From NCBI RefSeq assembly GCF_000003855.2, contig NW_003101675.1, forward strand, positions 477,816 through 513,432: a DNA stretch of 35,617 bases. The letters run 5' to 3'. Positions 8,942 through 20,866 of the stretch are shown piece after piece; positions within the stretch are counted from its first letter, which is position 1, and each line of letters opens with the position of its first letter. Under the pieces are notes generated by a model, which was given only the letters and a program-made list of their open reading frames with translations, was not told the DNA's origin and did no database searches. This stretch comes from Blastomyces gilchristii SLH14081. Lineage: Eukaryota; Ascomycota; Eurotiomycetes; Onygenales; Ajellomycetaceae. The position numbers and the translations under genes were made by a program.

Positions 8942-10123
8942 ATGTCTAATGATAATATGAAAGAACTCTTGAACATGAGCATAGAAGTGATATCACAGTG
9001 ACTCTGAGCAATGTTGAAATTATAACAGTAATAAATAGCTGATATACATGTAACTCAACAATGTCAATATAAAGAGATTCAATAATTATCATAACAAGAA
9101 ACTCAGATAATTTCAATATCTATAGAATTGAATATAAAAGCACTGAAAGAATGCTTAGATACTCTCACATATTTTAATACTTCTGATCTCACTCTCTACT
9201 CATCATGAAGAATGAAAATGCTTGCAAAACTGAGTGTAGATGAAAATATCATTAATTTACTAATTAATCAAGATTAATATATCAATGAATAATTGAAGAA
9301 TTGCATGAAATAGAAGTTTCATCTATGAATAAAAGCATGTAAATCAGTGTTGTGAACATCTGACAATATCATCAAATATCTTGATATTCTGTTTCAAGAC
9401 ACTGTTATGCAACAGAAAGTATTAGATTGATTACAGAGTATCTGACAGAGAAATACATCTCTTACAATATTCATTCCTGACTTCAACATCAAAATTCTAG
9501 AAGCAGGAGATCAATCTTGAGAGAATTGAATGAAGATTAGTATGCTTAAGAAGACATTAACTTTCAAACTCTTACAGACTCTTGTAAGTGTAGACAAAGA
9601 TCAGACTTATAAAGACTTCTGCACACAGCTTCAGACATTGAATGACTATCTTATCAAGCTCAAGAGTATACAGAACAGTGATAGAAGATATTATATCTCA
9701 GTGACTTATACATCTGTGCTGAAGAATAATAATAATGCAGATGCTATGAATTGAGTAGACTTGAATATCTACATATAAGCAAGAGTATTCATTATCTGAA
9801 CAGGCTTCTGAGTTCCTGATATCACTTCTGAAGAAGTTGCTGATCAACATTAACAAGAAGTGTGTATCAACTGTAACTGATCAGAGCATATTGCTTTCAA
9901 CAGCTGATTAATCTATATACCTTCTTAATCAAGAGAAAGATCAGTGTCTTCTCATTCAAAAGATGAATGAGTGTCTGTTCACATTAACCACATTGCAGTG
10001 AAGAAAGATTTGAAAGATAACTATAAGAATACTCTGATGAAACAGAGAAAAGATTAGCTTCTATTCAAATTCATAAACAGAAGCTTGAAGAGATCAGATA
10101 ATAATAATTTGAAGAGAAAATAA
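8942..10123 (+). pseudogene. gag: Gag of G1 copy 1 (394 codons with stops)
   Basis: The start ATG follows AACC and the frame begins MSNDNMKELL. The same start and frame occur in the copy at 19682. The frame reads through numerous TGA/TAA codons and contains the longest open piece, 9530-9754 (SMLKKTLTFKLL...). A CCHC zinc knuckle lies at 9863-9904: CINC, four residues, His, four residues, then the position of the last Cys, changed to Ser here but intact in copy 2. Gag packages the RNA into virus-like particles. The frame ends TAA at 10121-10123. One transition would restore ATGA, overlapping the Pol start at 10120. Confidence 0.85.
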
Positions 10124-13100
10124 CAATGAATGTGATTCTTGTATCTACTGTGATTGATAACATGTATAATATGAAAGCCATGATAGACAGTGATCTATGT
10201 CACTATACAATAATAAAATCTTCAGTTGTAAGACATTATAATCTTCAGTGTATTTCTTTATTAAAACCTCAACTTCTTGTAGAATTTGATGATCTGAAGA
10301 ATGTTTGTATCTGTTATATAATGAAACTAAATATAGATATGAGAGAATATCAATATAAAGATATCTACATATATGAAGTTAATAATCTGAACTATAATCT
10401 TATGTTAGAACTTATCTAGCTATCTGAATAAGGCATTTTACTGAATACTTGAAACAGAAGCTTGATATTCTCTAATGATGACAGGATTCACAAAGATGAT
10501 ATTCACAAGACTATGAACCTTACACAGATCTCTGCCAATGCTTATAAAATACTCTGAAAAAGAAGTCATTATTAAAATCACTGATAAGATTGCTGACAAG
10601 TTTGTTAATAGCAGAATCATGTATCAATTTATTTCATCAGTCTGGCTGATATTAAAAAGGCTCTAGAAAAGTTATTCTGTATTATAATAATAGATTCTTG
10701 TATAAAACTCTCTTAATAATATCATGAATATCTAGATATCTTTTAATAAGATAATATTACAAACATACCCCTCTTATGAGATTCTGAAGTGAATCACAGT
10801 ATTAAGTTAGAGAAAAAGAATGATAAGAATTCTGAACTATTATAAAGCTCTCTTTATAACATGTTCTGAGATGAACTTCTTCTTCTTTGAAAGACACTCA
10901 ATGATCTGTTGAATAAAGAATTCATATGTATTAGCAACTCTTTCATCACAGCCTCTATTCTCTTTACAAAGAAATCAGATGAAGAACTTCAGTTCTGTGT
11001 GAATTATCAAGAATTGAACAGATTAATAAAGAAAGACTGTTATTCTTTATCTCTTATCAATGAAACTCTAGCTTATATTGAATGAGCTCAATGATTTATA
11101 AAGTTAGATATTATTATCATGTTTCATAAGATCTGCATTGCTGAAGAAGATGAGTGACTTACAGCATTCTGAATATAATATAATCTCTTTGAATGAGTAG
11201 TCACATTCTTTGAACTGATCAATGCTCTCAGTATATTTCAGAAGTATATTAACTTAGTACTCTGAGACTTTCTTGATGAATTTAAATCTACTTATTTAAA
11301 TGATATTCTCATCTTCACTGATGAATTCAGAAAGAAATATCAAGAGTATGTGTAAAGAGTACTATAATAACTATGAGAAGCAGAACTATCAATTGATATT
11401 AATAAGTGTGATTTTGAAGTCAAGAGTACTAAATACTTAGGTTTTATTATAGAAGCTGACAAGGAGATCTGAATGAATTCTGAGAAGATCTCTACTATTC
11501 TTGAATAAGAGGTCTCATGCACTGTGAAAGATGTATAAAGCTTTATCAGATTTGCTAACTTCTATCAGTGATTTATATGAAACTTCTCAGATATTATAAG
11601 ATCACTTACAGAACTCACTAAGAAAGATACAGTATTTCAATGATCAGCAGATATCAAAGCTGTATTTATATAGATGAAGAAGATGTTTATTAATATCTCT
11701 CTACTGATAACATTCAATTCTGATTGTGAGACAGTTGTTAAAGCTGATTTCTCTACCTATATGACAGAAGAAGTGATATTGTAATATAATGATGAAGATG
11801 TTCTATAATCATGTATCTTCATATCTAAGAAACTGAGTCCTGCTGAATGCAATTATGAGATCTATGATAAGAAACTTCTTACAATTGTACACTGTTTAGA
11901 AGAATGAGACTCTGAACTTCAAAGTATCTTTAAATTTGAGATAGTCACAGATCATAAGAATCTTAAATACTTTATAACTATCTATAAACTCACTGAATGA
12001 TAGATACAATGATCTGAGTTCTTAAGCTGCTTTTATTTTACAATACACTATCATCCTGGCAGTCAGAACTCAATGACAGATGCTCTCTTATAACAAGAGT
12101 AAGATATATCATCTGATATAACAGATACTCACTGAATAAATCAAGAGTATTAGCTCTTGAATCTGAAGATACTAGTTGATCAAGATGAAACAACTTATGA
12201 CACTATACATACTTCTCTCATTAGAACACTCTCTCTCTGAACTGACACTGACACTGATACTGATATCTTGACTTCTCTCAAATCTACACTGAATGAATTA
12301 TGACATATACAGTGCAAACTGATGAACTTCTTCAAGTACTCCACTGAAGCAGTATCTTAAGAAGCATTCTGATTCTTCTCAGAACTATATATAAGAACTA
12401 ATATCTCAGAATACTCAATTGATGATAATAATACTCTACAGTTTTATAAGCAATATTGAATCCTCTACTCTGAAATTCTTACATACTCAGATAATGCAAG
12501 AGATGCATGATTTATGTAGAACTGACTATTCAGATTTTGAATAACTGTATTAAATAATCTTCTAAGAGTTCTACTGACCTGAGATATTAAACAGTATCAG
12601 ACATTTTATCTGAAACTGTAACTGTTGTTTCTTCATCATCTTGTAAAAGAACTGTAGAAAAGGCCTGCTGAAATCACTTGATATCTCTGATAGAATCTGA
12701 TGAGATGTGATAATTAACTTCACTATTAATCTTTCTGAGAGTAAGAACTGTAGAAATGTTCTGATCATTGTAAACTGATTAAGTAAGAATGTTATATTGA
12801 AACTCTGTGATAACATGAATGCTGAACAAGTCACTGAAGCTTTTCTAAGAAGTCTATTCTATTAGATACATGAATTGCTGAGATCTATAGTATCAGATCA
12901 GAGCTGTCAATTCATGAGCACTCTCTGAATAAGAATCTGTCAAGTTCTCAAGATTATACACTGTCTGTCAACTGTCTATCACTCTGAGACTGATGATGCA
13001 TCAGAATAGATAATTCAGACTGTAAAGAACTATCTCTGTAAGTTCTGTAATCACTTATAAGATGATTGACATGACCTGCTTCTACACACAGAGGTCACTA

Positions 13101-13768
13101 TCAATGAATGAGATGCTGTTTCAACAGATATAAGCCTGTTCTTTCTTACATACAGTTATCACATGAAGATATTGAATCTTCTAGAGATTATACAGTTCAC
13201 ACTGAACCTCTGCAGTTCAATTCAGATTGCTGATAATATAGTAATAAAACTTCAAGATGTCTGTGATTGAGCAGAGGCCTTCATAACAACTGTGAAACAA
13301 GATTAAGAGAATCAAATCAATGTTCATCAAGACTCTGTTAAACAATATAAGATAGAAGATCTAGTATGATTGAATCTTAAGAATATACAAATCACACATT
13401 CATCTTATACACTAGATGACTGCTATATCAAGTATAAAGTAATAGAAGTTCTAGATAATCACAACTATTATCTTGACACATTATCAGAAATTCATGATAT
13501 CTTTTATACAAGCTTGCTTCACTGTATTATCACTGACTCATTCTCTTCTCAACTAACTTTTAACTGACAATCACCAGGAATTATAGAAGAAGATAATGAG
13601 CTTGAGTGAGAGATTGAACATATTCTCAATGAGAGATCACACAGCTGTGATTGATAATATCTTGTGAAATGAGTTGACTATGATCAACTGACCTGGACTC
13701 TGAGTTCCATGTTATCTGAAACAGCGGCCCTTGACTGATGAGAACTGCTTCTAGAAAGGGAGGACTAA
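10120..13768 (+). pseudogene. pol: Pol of G1 copy 1: protease-RT-RNase H-integrase-chromodomain
   Basis: The protease is at 10120-10410, with MIDS at 10180-10191 (the Gly of Asp-Ser-Gly is changed) and the flap-side NLMLEL motif. RT is at about 10870-11340, with FCVNYQELN, an IKLDI block and YLND at 11293-11304 in place of YLDD. RNase H is at about 11700-12110, showing [18 protein letters not shown] and TDHKNLKYF. Integrase is at about 12460-13360, with an NCNCC zinc-finger end, then SIVSDQ and the SETDDASE block carrying the acidic catalytic positions. The chromodomain is at about 13604-13760, with EIEHILNE, YLVK and VDYDQLTW. The stop TAA (13766-13768) abuts the 3' LTR. Pol is -1 relative to Gag. 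The length is not a multiple of three (8 nt shorter than copy 2), so an indel shifts the last third. Many Trp codons read TGA. Confidence 0.9.
13753..13764 (+). promoter_or_regulatory. polypurine tract, G1 copy 1
   Basis: AGAAAGGGAGGA lies just before the 3' LTR, inside the last codons of Pol. It would be the plus-strand primer for reverse transcription. Confidence 0.75.
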
Positions 13769-14082
13769 TGTGATTGGCTGTGCCTGATCAATTATATAGA
13801 CTATTTCATACACTTCATAGATTCCTACCGCCTCATTCCTGATCACCAATCCTCAGTCACTATGAATGTGTATGTTCCAATCACTGATCCTCGGCTGCTA
13901 TGAACGCGTGTATATTCTTCCGCCCTGAAGCATCACTGTGTACATCACCACATACATGTATAAATATTCACTTCAATTGCTGATTCTCGCACTTTCTCTT
14001 TCTTTCCTTCTCTAATGTTTTTCTCTTTGTTATATAAGACCTATCAATATTATACCGATCTATTCGGCGTAGGCCTCTTACA
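13769..14082 (+). repeat. 3' LTR, G1 copy 1
   Basis: 314 bp, from TGTGATTGGCTGTGCC to AGGCCTCTTACA, the same length as the 5' LTR. More of the early CpG sites are mutated than in the 5' LTR, while the last 60 bp keeps CGGCGTAGGCC. Confidence 0.95.
13959..13966 (+). promoter_or_regulatory. TATA box, G1 copy 1 3' LTR
   Basis: TATAAATA, matching the 5' LTR position. Confidence 0.45.
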
Positions 14083-14087
14083 CTCTC
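14083..14087. repeat. target-site duplication, right (CTCTC)
   Basis: Exact copy of 8322-8326. Confidence 0.9.
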
Positions 14088-14409
14088 ATTCTCACAAACT
14101 GTGCGTATTTTCATTTATTTATAAAGTGTTTTTACTCAGATAACAGAGAGAGAGTATTTCTGACAATATCTGTGTATTAATTCAAGAACTTCTCAAGAAT
14201 AAAAATTTTTTAATTTTAATATCTTTATAAACAATGTCTGACTGCTGCTGAGCTTCTTATGAGTATTTCTGCAACTTCTCTAATCACTTTTTATCAGCTG
14301 ATAAAGTAGAGATATTATTACTCATAATAGTATCTTCACTCTTTTCTGACTTATCACTGAACCTGATCTTCAGACTAGCGGCTAACTCTATACCTTTCTC
14401 AGATCAGTC
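14088..14409 (-). pseudogene. minus-strand coding remnant of unknown function (middle part)
   Basis: The reverse strand reads almost without stops: EKGIELAASLKIRFSDKSEK, then NNISTLSADKK, then KAQQQSD-like text after a stop. The frame leads toward the chromovirus insertion at 14083 and seems to resume at 8321. On the other side it is cut by MITE E. It looks hydrophilic and possibly coiled-coil. No family recognised. Confidence 0.45.
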
Positions 14410-14914
14410 TAGACTAACCGTGTGACCGTGTCTGAGATCAGAATCAGAATATTTAATAATCTTATTACTAATTTAATTGATCTCATTACACAGTTTAACA
14501 TTAGATAGTAGTCTCATACTATCTCAGTGAGACTTACTGTCTACTCTTATCACATTTTTCAAATGAGATCATGATTTCCACTTCTTAATTTAAATTATTT
14601 TTATTGCTTTAAATGACTTCAAATCTCATTTGAGTATTATCAAAAAGTGTTACTTTTTAAAAAATTAAAAATAGTCTAAAAACAATCTTAAAATGTCTAA
14701 AAATAGTAACTTTATACTAAGAATGAGATTAAATGAAATTCAATGAAATCACTTTCTTATTTTTTCAAAGTCATGATTTCATTTTAAGATCTGATGAATA
14801 GTCACTTTGCATGTTTTTTTAATGATTAGTCTCAGCAGAATTCACATCAAGAAATGTATAAGATCAGATCAAATGACATTAAATGTGAAATTCGTAATCT
14901 CAGTGAGCAGTCTA
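14410..14914 (-). mobile_element. hAT-like MITE copy E
   Basis: 505 bp, from TAGACTAACCGTGTGACCG to CAGTGAGCAGTCTA, in reverse orientation. It is flanked by a perfect 8-bp duplication, GATCAGTC at 14402-14409 and 14915-14922. No coding capacity. Confidence 0.92.
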
Positions 14915-15570
14915 GATCAGTCTCTGACTCTCAGCAGCGCAGTTCTGCTCTTCACTATAAGTCTTCTTATAAGTGATTCTTGTAGACTCTAGCTGACAGT
15001 TTCTTCAAAGCTCTAAGTACTGTCAGTGCTCTCTGCAGCTCTGCAGATCTATGATCATCTTCTCTCTATCTATACAATCTCTGATTAGATGTATGCAAAT
15101 ATGCCTAAGTTCTCTATCAACAGTTCTCATACTGCAGTGCATTTTCACAATCTCAATATTAATGAGAGATGAGTTCTCTGATAATCACAAAATTCAGATA
15201 ACTAAAACAATATGAATACTATAAATTTTTAATAAGAGTTGATCTGAGTAGATGAGCTCTCTCTCTGAATCTCAATTATTTCTGAGCTGAATACTTCAGC
15301 ACAACTGAGAGAGCAGACACAGCTTTGTAAGAGATATCTGATAATATATACAGATAAGCAGCTCTCAAGTCTCTGCTACAACTGTATATGCTTTGATATT
15401 CAGCTCTCTTGAAGTCTGTACATTTCTGACAGTCTTCTCATCAAATGTAACAATTGTCTATATCACAGGCATGATACTCTCTGCTTCTTTGAAGAGGGAA
15501 ATTGATAGTTATGAGAGAATTAAATGTCATGAGTGTTGAGAATGTGAATTTTCTTTATTTTTTCTTTATT
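14915..15570 (-). pseudogene. minus-strand coding remnant of unknown function (right part)
   Basis: The reverse strand shows a Cys-containing stretch (CDIDNCYI, then EDCQKCTDFKRAEYQSIYS and a further Cys), then SYKAVSALSVVLKYSAQK, an Arg-rich segment, and RALTVLRALKKLSARVYK before MITE E. The paired cysteines suggest a zinc-binding region near the N-terminus, but I cannot name it. It may be an accessory ORF of a transposon or a captured host gene. Together with 14088-14409 and 7670-8321 it would make a protein of about 500 residues. Confidence 0.4.
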
Positions 15571-15779
15571 AATCTCTAAATTGTGTTTATAGTTCTGTTT
15601 TTGTTTGTCTTTGATTTTAGCTTTAATAATAACATGATTTCTTCTTTTCTTTGTATACACTGTGAACTGTTCATGTCAGTAGAAACTCATCATCTTTATA
15701 GACTAGAATTTATAAATTATAGTATTAATATCTTTATTATAATCAGATTCTTAGTGAAGATAGTATCATTCTGACTTGT
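15571..15779. other. short unassigned AT-rich stretch
   Basis: It lies between the unknown minus-strand remnant and the integrase end of G2. No LTR of family X or other boundary can be seen, so the 3' end of G2 is not located. Confidence 0.3.
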
Positions 15780-17006
15780 CAAAATTCATGATATGAAAGT
15801 CATATCTCAGCTTTTGCAGATATCTTATCTGTCTGAATAATTCTTAAGTGAACTTATTCATCTTATCAGAATAGTCTTATCATTAAATCTTGAATTAGAG
15901 CTTGTAATCTTACTTCTCTAAGGTAATAATTTCTTTTATCTGATATTATTCTTCACTCTCTAGTACTTTATAAATGAAGTGATGAGTCACAGAGTTCTCT
16001 TTCAAGAATTTCTTATATTTGTAAAGTAAAGAGATATGAAAAATATTGTATATCTGTAACTTAGATAATAGTTTCAATCTATAAAACTGTAAATCAACTT
16101 TCTCGATAATCTTATAAAACTCTATCTATAAGAGATTCAGCTTCTTACTAGATCTCTGTATAATAATATTTTTCAGCCTCAATCAGACTCTATTATCTTT
16201 CTTAAAACTCTTTATAATATACTTGAAGTCATAGTATCTCTTCTGATACTCTTGAGTCTTTCTTAAGAATTTATAAGCTTTCTCTCAGATATTCTGAATT
16301 CTCTCAGTCTATTCACAGATATTATCACACTCTATACTATACTCTCACAGATTCATCAAGATTATCCGCAGATAAGTCTCAGTAAGCATCTCAAAGAGAG
16401 TTTTATATATACTGACATGCTTTGAGTTGTTACATATAAACTCTGTGAGTGATAATTAATATACTCAGTCATTCTAATTATAATTAACAAAGTACTGCAG
16501 ATACTATTTTAATATACTTATCAGTCATTCTATCTAATCATCAGTCTATTGATGAAAAGCTGTGCTTAGATCTTATAAGATCTTCAGTATAGTCATCAGA
16601 TTAGATCACAACTGTCTTATAATAATTAATTCTCTATCTGAGACAATATTTATAAGTAACTCATATAATTAGATTATATTATGAACAAAGATGTGAGTTA
16701 AATTCTTTAACTTTAAGTTCTTATAAGTGAGTATAAAGTGTGTTATCTTGATAAAGTGATCTACTATCACCAGCACACTGTTAAAACAGATATCATATAT
16801 ATTCTTACTTTCAGAGAGACTTATAAGAATATTCATTTCTAGCTATTTTCAAGATTTCTGCAGTATGAGTAGAGAAGTAAGTTCTTTATATTGTCTGACT
16901 GCACTACTTATAAACTCTGATAAATAGTATAAGAATTCACTATCTTCTTTATAAGCTCTTGTATCTTTGATCAGAAGTATTTTCTTATAAGTAATCTATA
17001 AGTTCT
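15780..17006 (-). pseudogene. G2 integrase core and C-terminus
   Basis: The reverse strand reads VLVIVDHFIK (first catalytic Asp, near 16756), then VSDRELI (second Asp, near 16640) and the STAFHQ*TDD*IE block with the catalytic Glu near 16517. FVNYN and a TEFICNNSKH segment follow. This is the standard DDE retroviral-type integrase that inserts the cDNA. The C-terminal part (15800-16400) is too degraded to assign a chromodomain. Confidence 0.75.
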
Positions 17007-17512
17007 TAGACTGGCCGCCAGGACCATGAATTTCACGTTTGATTTCATTTAATCTGGTTTCATACATTTCTTGGCGTGAATCCCACTGAGACTAATCATT
17101 AAAAAAACATGCAAAGTGACTATATATCAAATCTCAAAATGAGATCATGACTTAGAAAAAATAAGAAAGTGATCTCATTTGATCTCATTTAGTCTCATTC
17201 TTGACATAAAGTTACTATTTTTAGACATTTTATAGTTGTTTTTAGCCTATTTTTAATTTTTTAATAAGTAACACTTTTTGGTAATGCTCAAATGAGATTT
17301 AAAGTCATTTAAAGCAATAAAAATATTTTAAATTGAGAAGTGGAAATCATGGTCTCATTTGGAATATGTGATAAGAGTAGACTGTAAGTCTCACTGAGAC
17401 AGTATGAAATCACTATATGATCTTAAAACCATGTAATGGGATCAGTCAAATTGGTAATAAGACTATTAACTATTCTGGTCCTGGTTTCAGACACGGTCAC
17501 ACGGTCAGTTTA
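17007..17512 (+). mobile_element. hAT-like MITE copy F
   Basis: 506 bp, TAGACTGGCCGCCAGGACC to CACACGGTCAGTTTA. The flanks TAAGTTCT (16999-17006) and CAAGTTTT (17513-17520) form an 8-bp duplication with two C/T transitions. It sits between the zinc finger and the catalytic core of G2 integrase. Confidence 0.9.
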
Positions 17513-19111
17513 CAAGTTTTAGTATCTATAAAATGATCTGCTAGAGAAGAGTTATAATCCCTTTTAATAAGTTCTACATATAGAAACTTATTCACAGGTA
17601 TATAAATCTGACTCTCTCTTTATAAGAGATTATTTAAGTCTGTTCAATTCTTTATTTCTGCAGAATTGATTTCTGCTGTAAGCAGTTTCTGAATATACTG
17701 AGTATATTTATTCTTCAGTTACGGTTCTAATAATCTGAACAGAAGATCTTGTAAAGACTTATACTTTGTTTTTTTATATACTAGATCTTTCACAGTGTCT
17801 CTCAAAGTCTGTAAATTCTTCAGCTCATAGATACTCTCTTCAAGAATTCTTACAGAGATTCTCAGAGTATTAACTCTCAGTGTTATAGAGAGTAGTTATA
17901 CAGACTTCTTCTCTTTCTTTTCTCTCTTCTCTTATAAGAACTTAAAAGACTCTTCAGTTAATTTCTTTATAATACTCAGTTTAAGTATTCTGTAAAGCTT
18001 TTCTGTCTTCTCTAATCTCTCTATATTCATTATTCTGATCTTCTTGATATAGTCAGATCTGTGAGAGAGTCTATCTACTTAGTTCTTAATTTTCTTAATA
18101 TACTCAATCTTAAATCAGAACTCACTCACTCTCTGAGCTCAGTGAATCTGCTACTATAAGACTTTCTTAATTAAAGTAAATGATTATAAGGTATTATAAT
18201 CAGTTCTAACAGTAATTACTATTATAGAATTCTCAAAGTAGTAATATCAGTAATAAAAGAATTTCAGTATTATGAGAAACTTCTGATTATAAATAATATA
18301 GTTAATCTTCATAGATTATATCTTTTATAAGAAAAAGATCACTGAAACTCAGTTCTTATTTAACTATAGTTATAAGAATATTTCTGAAATTATAAAGAAG
18401 AAGATATCTATCTTTAATCTGATTAAAAGTAAGAGATTAAAATGAAATAGTATTACTATATCTGTGAATATCTATTTTAATCTTTTAAAGATCTCATAAG
18501 CTTCTGAGATAAGAAAGTTCTTACAGCTCTTTCTTCTTAAGAATCTTTTTATTCTTTATTTATGAAATGATTTCTTCTTATTTTCACTCTTCAGCATGTC
18601 TGTAAGAGTCAAGAAGAATCTTATAAATATAAAGATAAATTATCTATAGAAATTCACAAACTTTAGAAAGATCTGAATCTTATAAATACTAGTTAACTCT
18701 GATAATAATAGAATAGTCTTAATCTGTGAAGATTTCATCTGAATATTACTTATAGTAATTATATATTCTAGAACATTAATTTAATAAGTACTGCAGTTAT
18801 ACTTTATAAGATTAATATACAGTTCTATCTCATCTAACATCTTTAATACTGTTTGTATATACTCAGTGTATTCTTTCTTCTTTATAGAGTACATCATCAC
18901 ATAATTCAGATATATTATTATAAAATATTCAGATATATATAAAGTATTGTATTAATAAAAGACTGAAATACTATGAAGATATTAATCAAACTAAAAGACA
19001 TTACTAGACATTTAAATAATCTCAGTGTAATTCTAAAGACAGTCTTTTATTCATTCTCAGACTCTATTCACAGTCATATATATATATTAATTACATTTAT
19101 TTATATAAATA
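17513..19111 (-). pseudogene. G2 RT C-terminal half, RNase H and integrase zinc-finger region
   Basis: From 19111 leftward the reverse strand shows remnants of the FTKLD and AF..RYGxF blocks, then ISEYFIIIYLNYVMMYSIKK (the YLDDVLIYS catalytic region, mutated), INLIKYNCST and EYIITISNIQMKS. At 18560-18090 RNase H is visible with its late motif (TEL-II then a degraded His-Asn-Leu block). At 18060-17520 come DRLS-like and charged linker sequences leading to the integrase zinc finger. Many TAA/TGA codons. Confidence 0.75.
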
Positions 19112-19116
19112 CGACA
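19112..19116. repeat. target-site duplication, left (CGACA)
   Basis: CGACA here and TAACA at 24824-24828 differ by one C/T and one G/A change, the type expected from RIP. Both lie in G2 RT and join its two halves. Confidence 0.75.
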
Positions 19117-19426
19117 TGTGACGGGCTGCGCCCGATCAATCATATAGACTATTCCGTTACACTCCACAGATTCCAAGTGCTCCATTCTTGAATGCGTACA
19201 CCCCGATTCTCGGCCATTCTCAATCACTGATCCTCGGCTGCCACAAACGCGTATAGATTCTTCCGCCTCAAAGCTTCACTGTATACATCATCACATACAT
19301 GTATAAATATTCACTTTGATTGCTGATTCTTGCACTTTCTCTTTCTTTTTCTTCTCTAACATTTTTCTCTTTGTTATATAAGACCTATCAATATAATACC
19401 AATCTATTCAGTGTAGGTCTCTTACA
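19117..19426 (+). repeat. 5' LTR, G1 copy 2
   Basis: 310 bp, TGTGACGGGCTGCGCCC to AGGTCTCTTACA. It keeps CpG-rich patches in its first 150 bp that the 3' LTR has lost. Confidence 0.95.
19302..19309 (+). promoter_or_regulatory. TATA box, G1 copy 2 5' LTR
   Basis: TATAAATA at the conserved LTR position. Confidence 0.5.
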
Positions 19427-19681
19427 CTAGAAAAACATTGATCATCTTCTTATTAGAAACAATTACTCACTGAGATATCTGAACATGTAATGATGTGTAA
19501 GAAATAGAGAAACAGTCAAACAGTTAAGTGAATATCAAGTTCTCAGATAGAAGCTTGCTCATCAGTTACTCTGGCCCTGTAATAAGATCTTACAAAGAGA
19601 ACATCAGTGAAAGACCTGAGAGTTCTGACCCCAGATGTATGAGATATTCATATGATTACACATCCGACGATTGATATAACC

Positions 19682-20866
19682 ATGTCTAATGATAATATGA
19701 AACCCTTGAATGCGAGCATAGATGTGATGCCACAGTGACTCTGAGTAATGTTGAAATTACAACAACAACAAATAGCTGATATGCATGCAACTTAACAACA
19801 TCAATATGAAGAGATTTAACAATAATAATAACAAGAAACTCATGCAATTTCAATATCTACAGAATTGAATACAAAAGTGCTGAAAGAACACTTAGATGCT
19901 TCTGTATATTTCAATACTTCTGATCTCACTCTCTACTCATCATGAAGAATGGAAATGCTTGCGAAACTGAGTGTAGATAGAGATGCTATCAGTTCATTAA
20001 TCAATCAAGATTGATATATCAATGAATGATTGAAGAATCACATGAAATAGAAGTTTCATTCATGAATGAAAGCATATGAACCAGCATTGTGAATGTCTGA
20101 CAATAGTATCAAATATCTTGATGTTCTGTTCTGAGACACTGCCATGCAATAGAAAGTGTTAGATTAATTACACAGTATCTGACAGAGAAACACTTCTCTT
20201 ACAATATTCATTTCTAACTTTAACATCAAGATTCTAGAAGCAGGAGATTACTCTTGAGAGAATTGAATGAATATTAGTATGCTTAAGAAGATATTAACTT
20301 TCAAACTCTTACAGGCTCTTGTAAGTGTAGATAAAGATCAGACTTATAAAGATTTCTACACACAGCTCTGAATGTTGAATAACTGTCTTATCAAGCTCAA
20401 GAGTATACAGAATAGTGACAGAAGATGTTCCATCTCAGTGATTTATTCATCTGTGTCAAAGAGAAGTAACAGCAATGATGCAGATGTCATGGACTGAAGA
20501 GACTCAAATATCTATATATAAGCAAGAGTTTTCACTGTTCAAACAGGCTTCTGAGTTCTTAGAATCACTTCTGAAGAAGTCACTGATTGACATTAATATG
20601 AAGTATGCATAAACTGTAATTAATTAGAACACATTACTCTCAACTGCTGATTGATCTATGTACCTCCATACTTGAGAGAAAGATCAGTGTCTTCTTATTT
20701 AAAGAATGAATTAATGCCTGTTCATGTCAATCATATTACATTAGAGAAAGATTCAGAAGATAACTATGAGAATGCTCTGATGAAACAGAAAAAAGATTAG
20801 CTTCTATTCAAATTTATAAACAGAAGCTTAAAGAGATTGAATGATAATAATTTAAAGAGAAAATGA
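19682..20866 (+). pseudogene. gag: Gag of G1 copy 2 (395 codons with stops)
   Basis: It starts MSNDNMK at an ATG in AACCATGTC. The CCHC zinc knuckle is at about 20606-20650 with all four ligands kept (CINC, His, and Cys in LNC). The frame ends TGA at 20864-20866, overlapping the Pol ATG at 20863 as ATGA. Gag forms the particle and binds RNA through the knuckle. Internal TGA/TAA codons break it throughout. Confidence 0.85.

Larger units (their letters stand above)
8327..14082 (+). mobile_element. complete G1 Ty3/gypsy chromovirus, copy 1
   Basis: The 5756-bp element has two 314-bp LTRs, TG...CA ends and an exact 5-bp target duplication. The order inside is Gag with zinc knuckle, aspartic protease, RT, RNase H, integrase and chromodomain, which is the Ty3/gypsy order. 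The chromodomain places it among chromoviruses, whose integrases are known to be steered to heterochromatin. Stops in every domain and a net frame change within Pol make it inactive. Differences between its LTRs are mostly C/T and G/A transitions. Confidence 0.95.

Noticed and set aside
10120..13768. Trp positions encoded by TGA, as in a mitochondrial code
   Set aside because: TAA stops, Asp to Asn and Gly to Glu or Arg changes occur alongside, and the content is nuclear LTR elements with target duplications. Transition mutation explains all of it.
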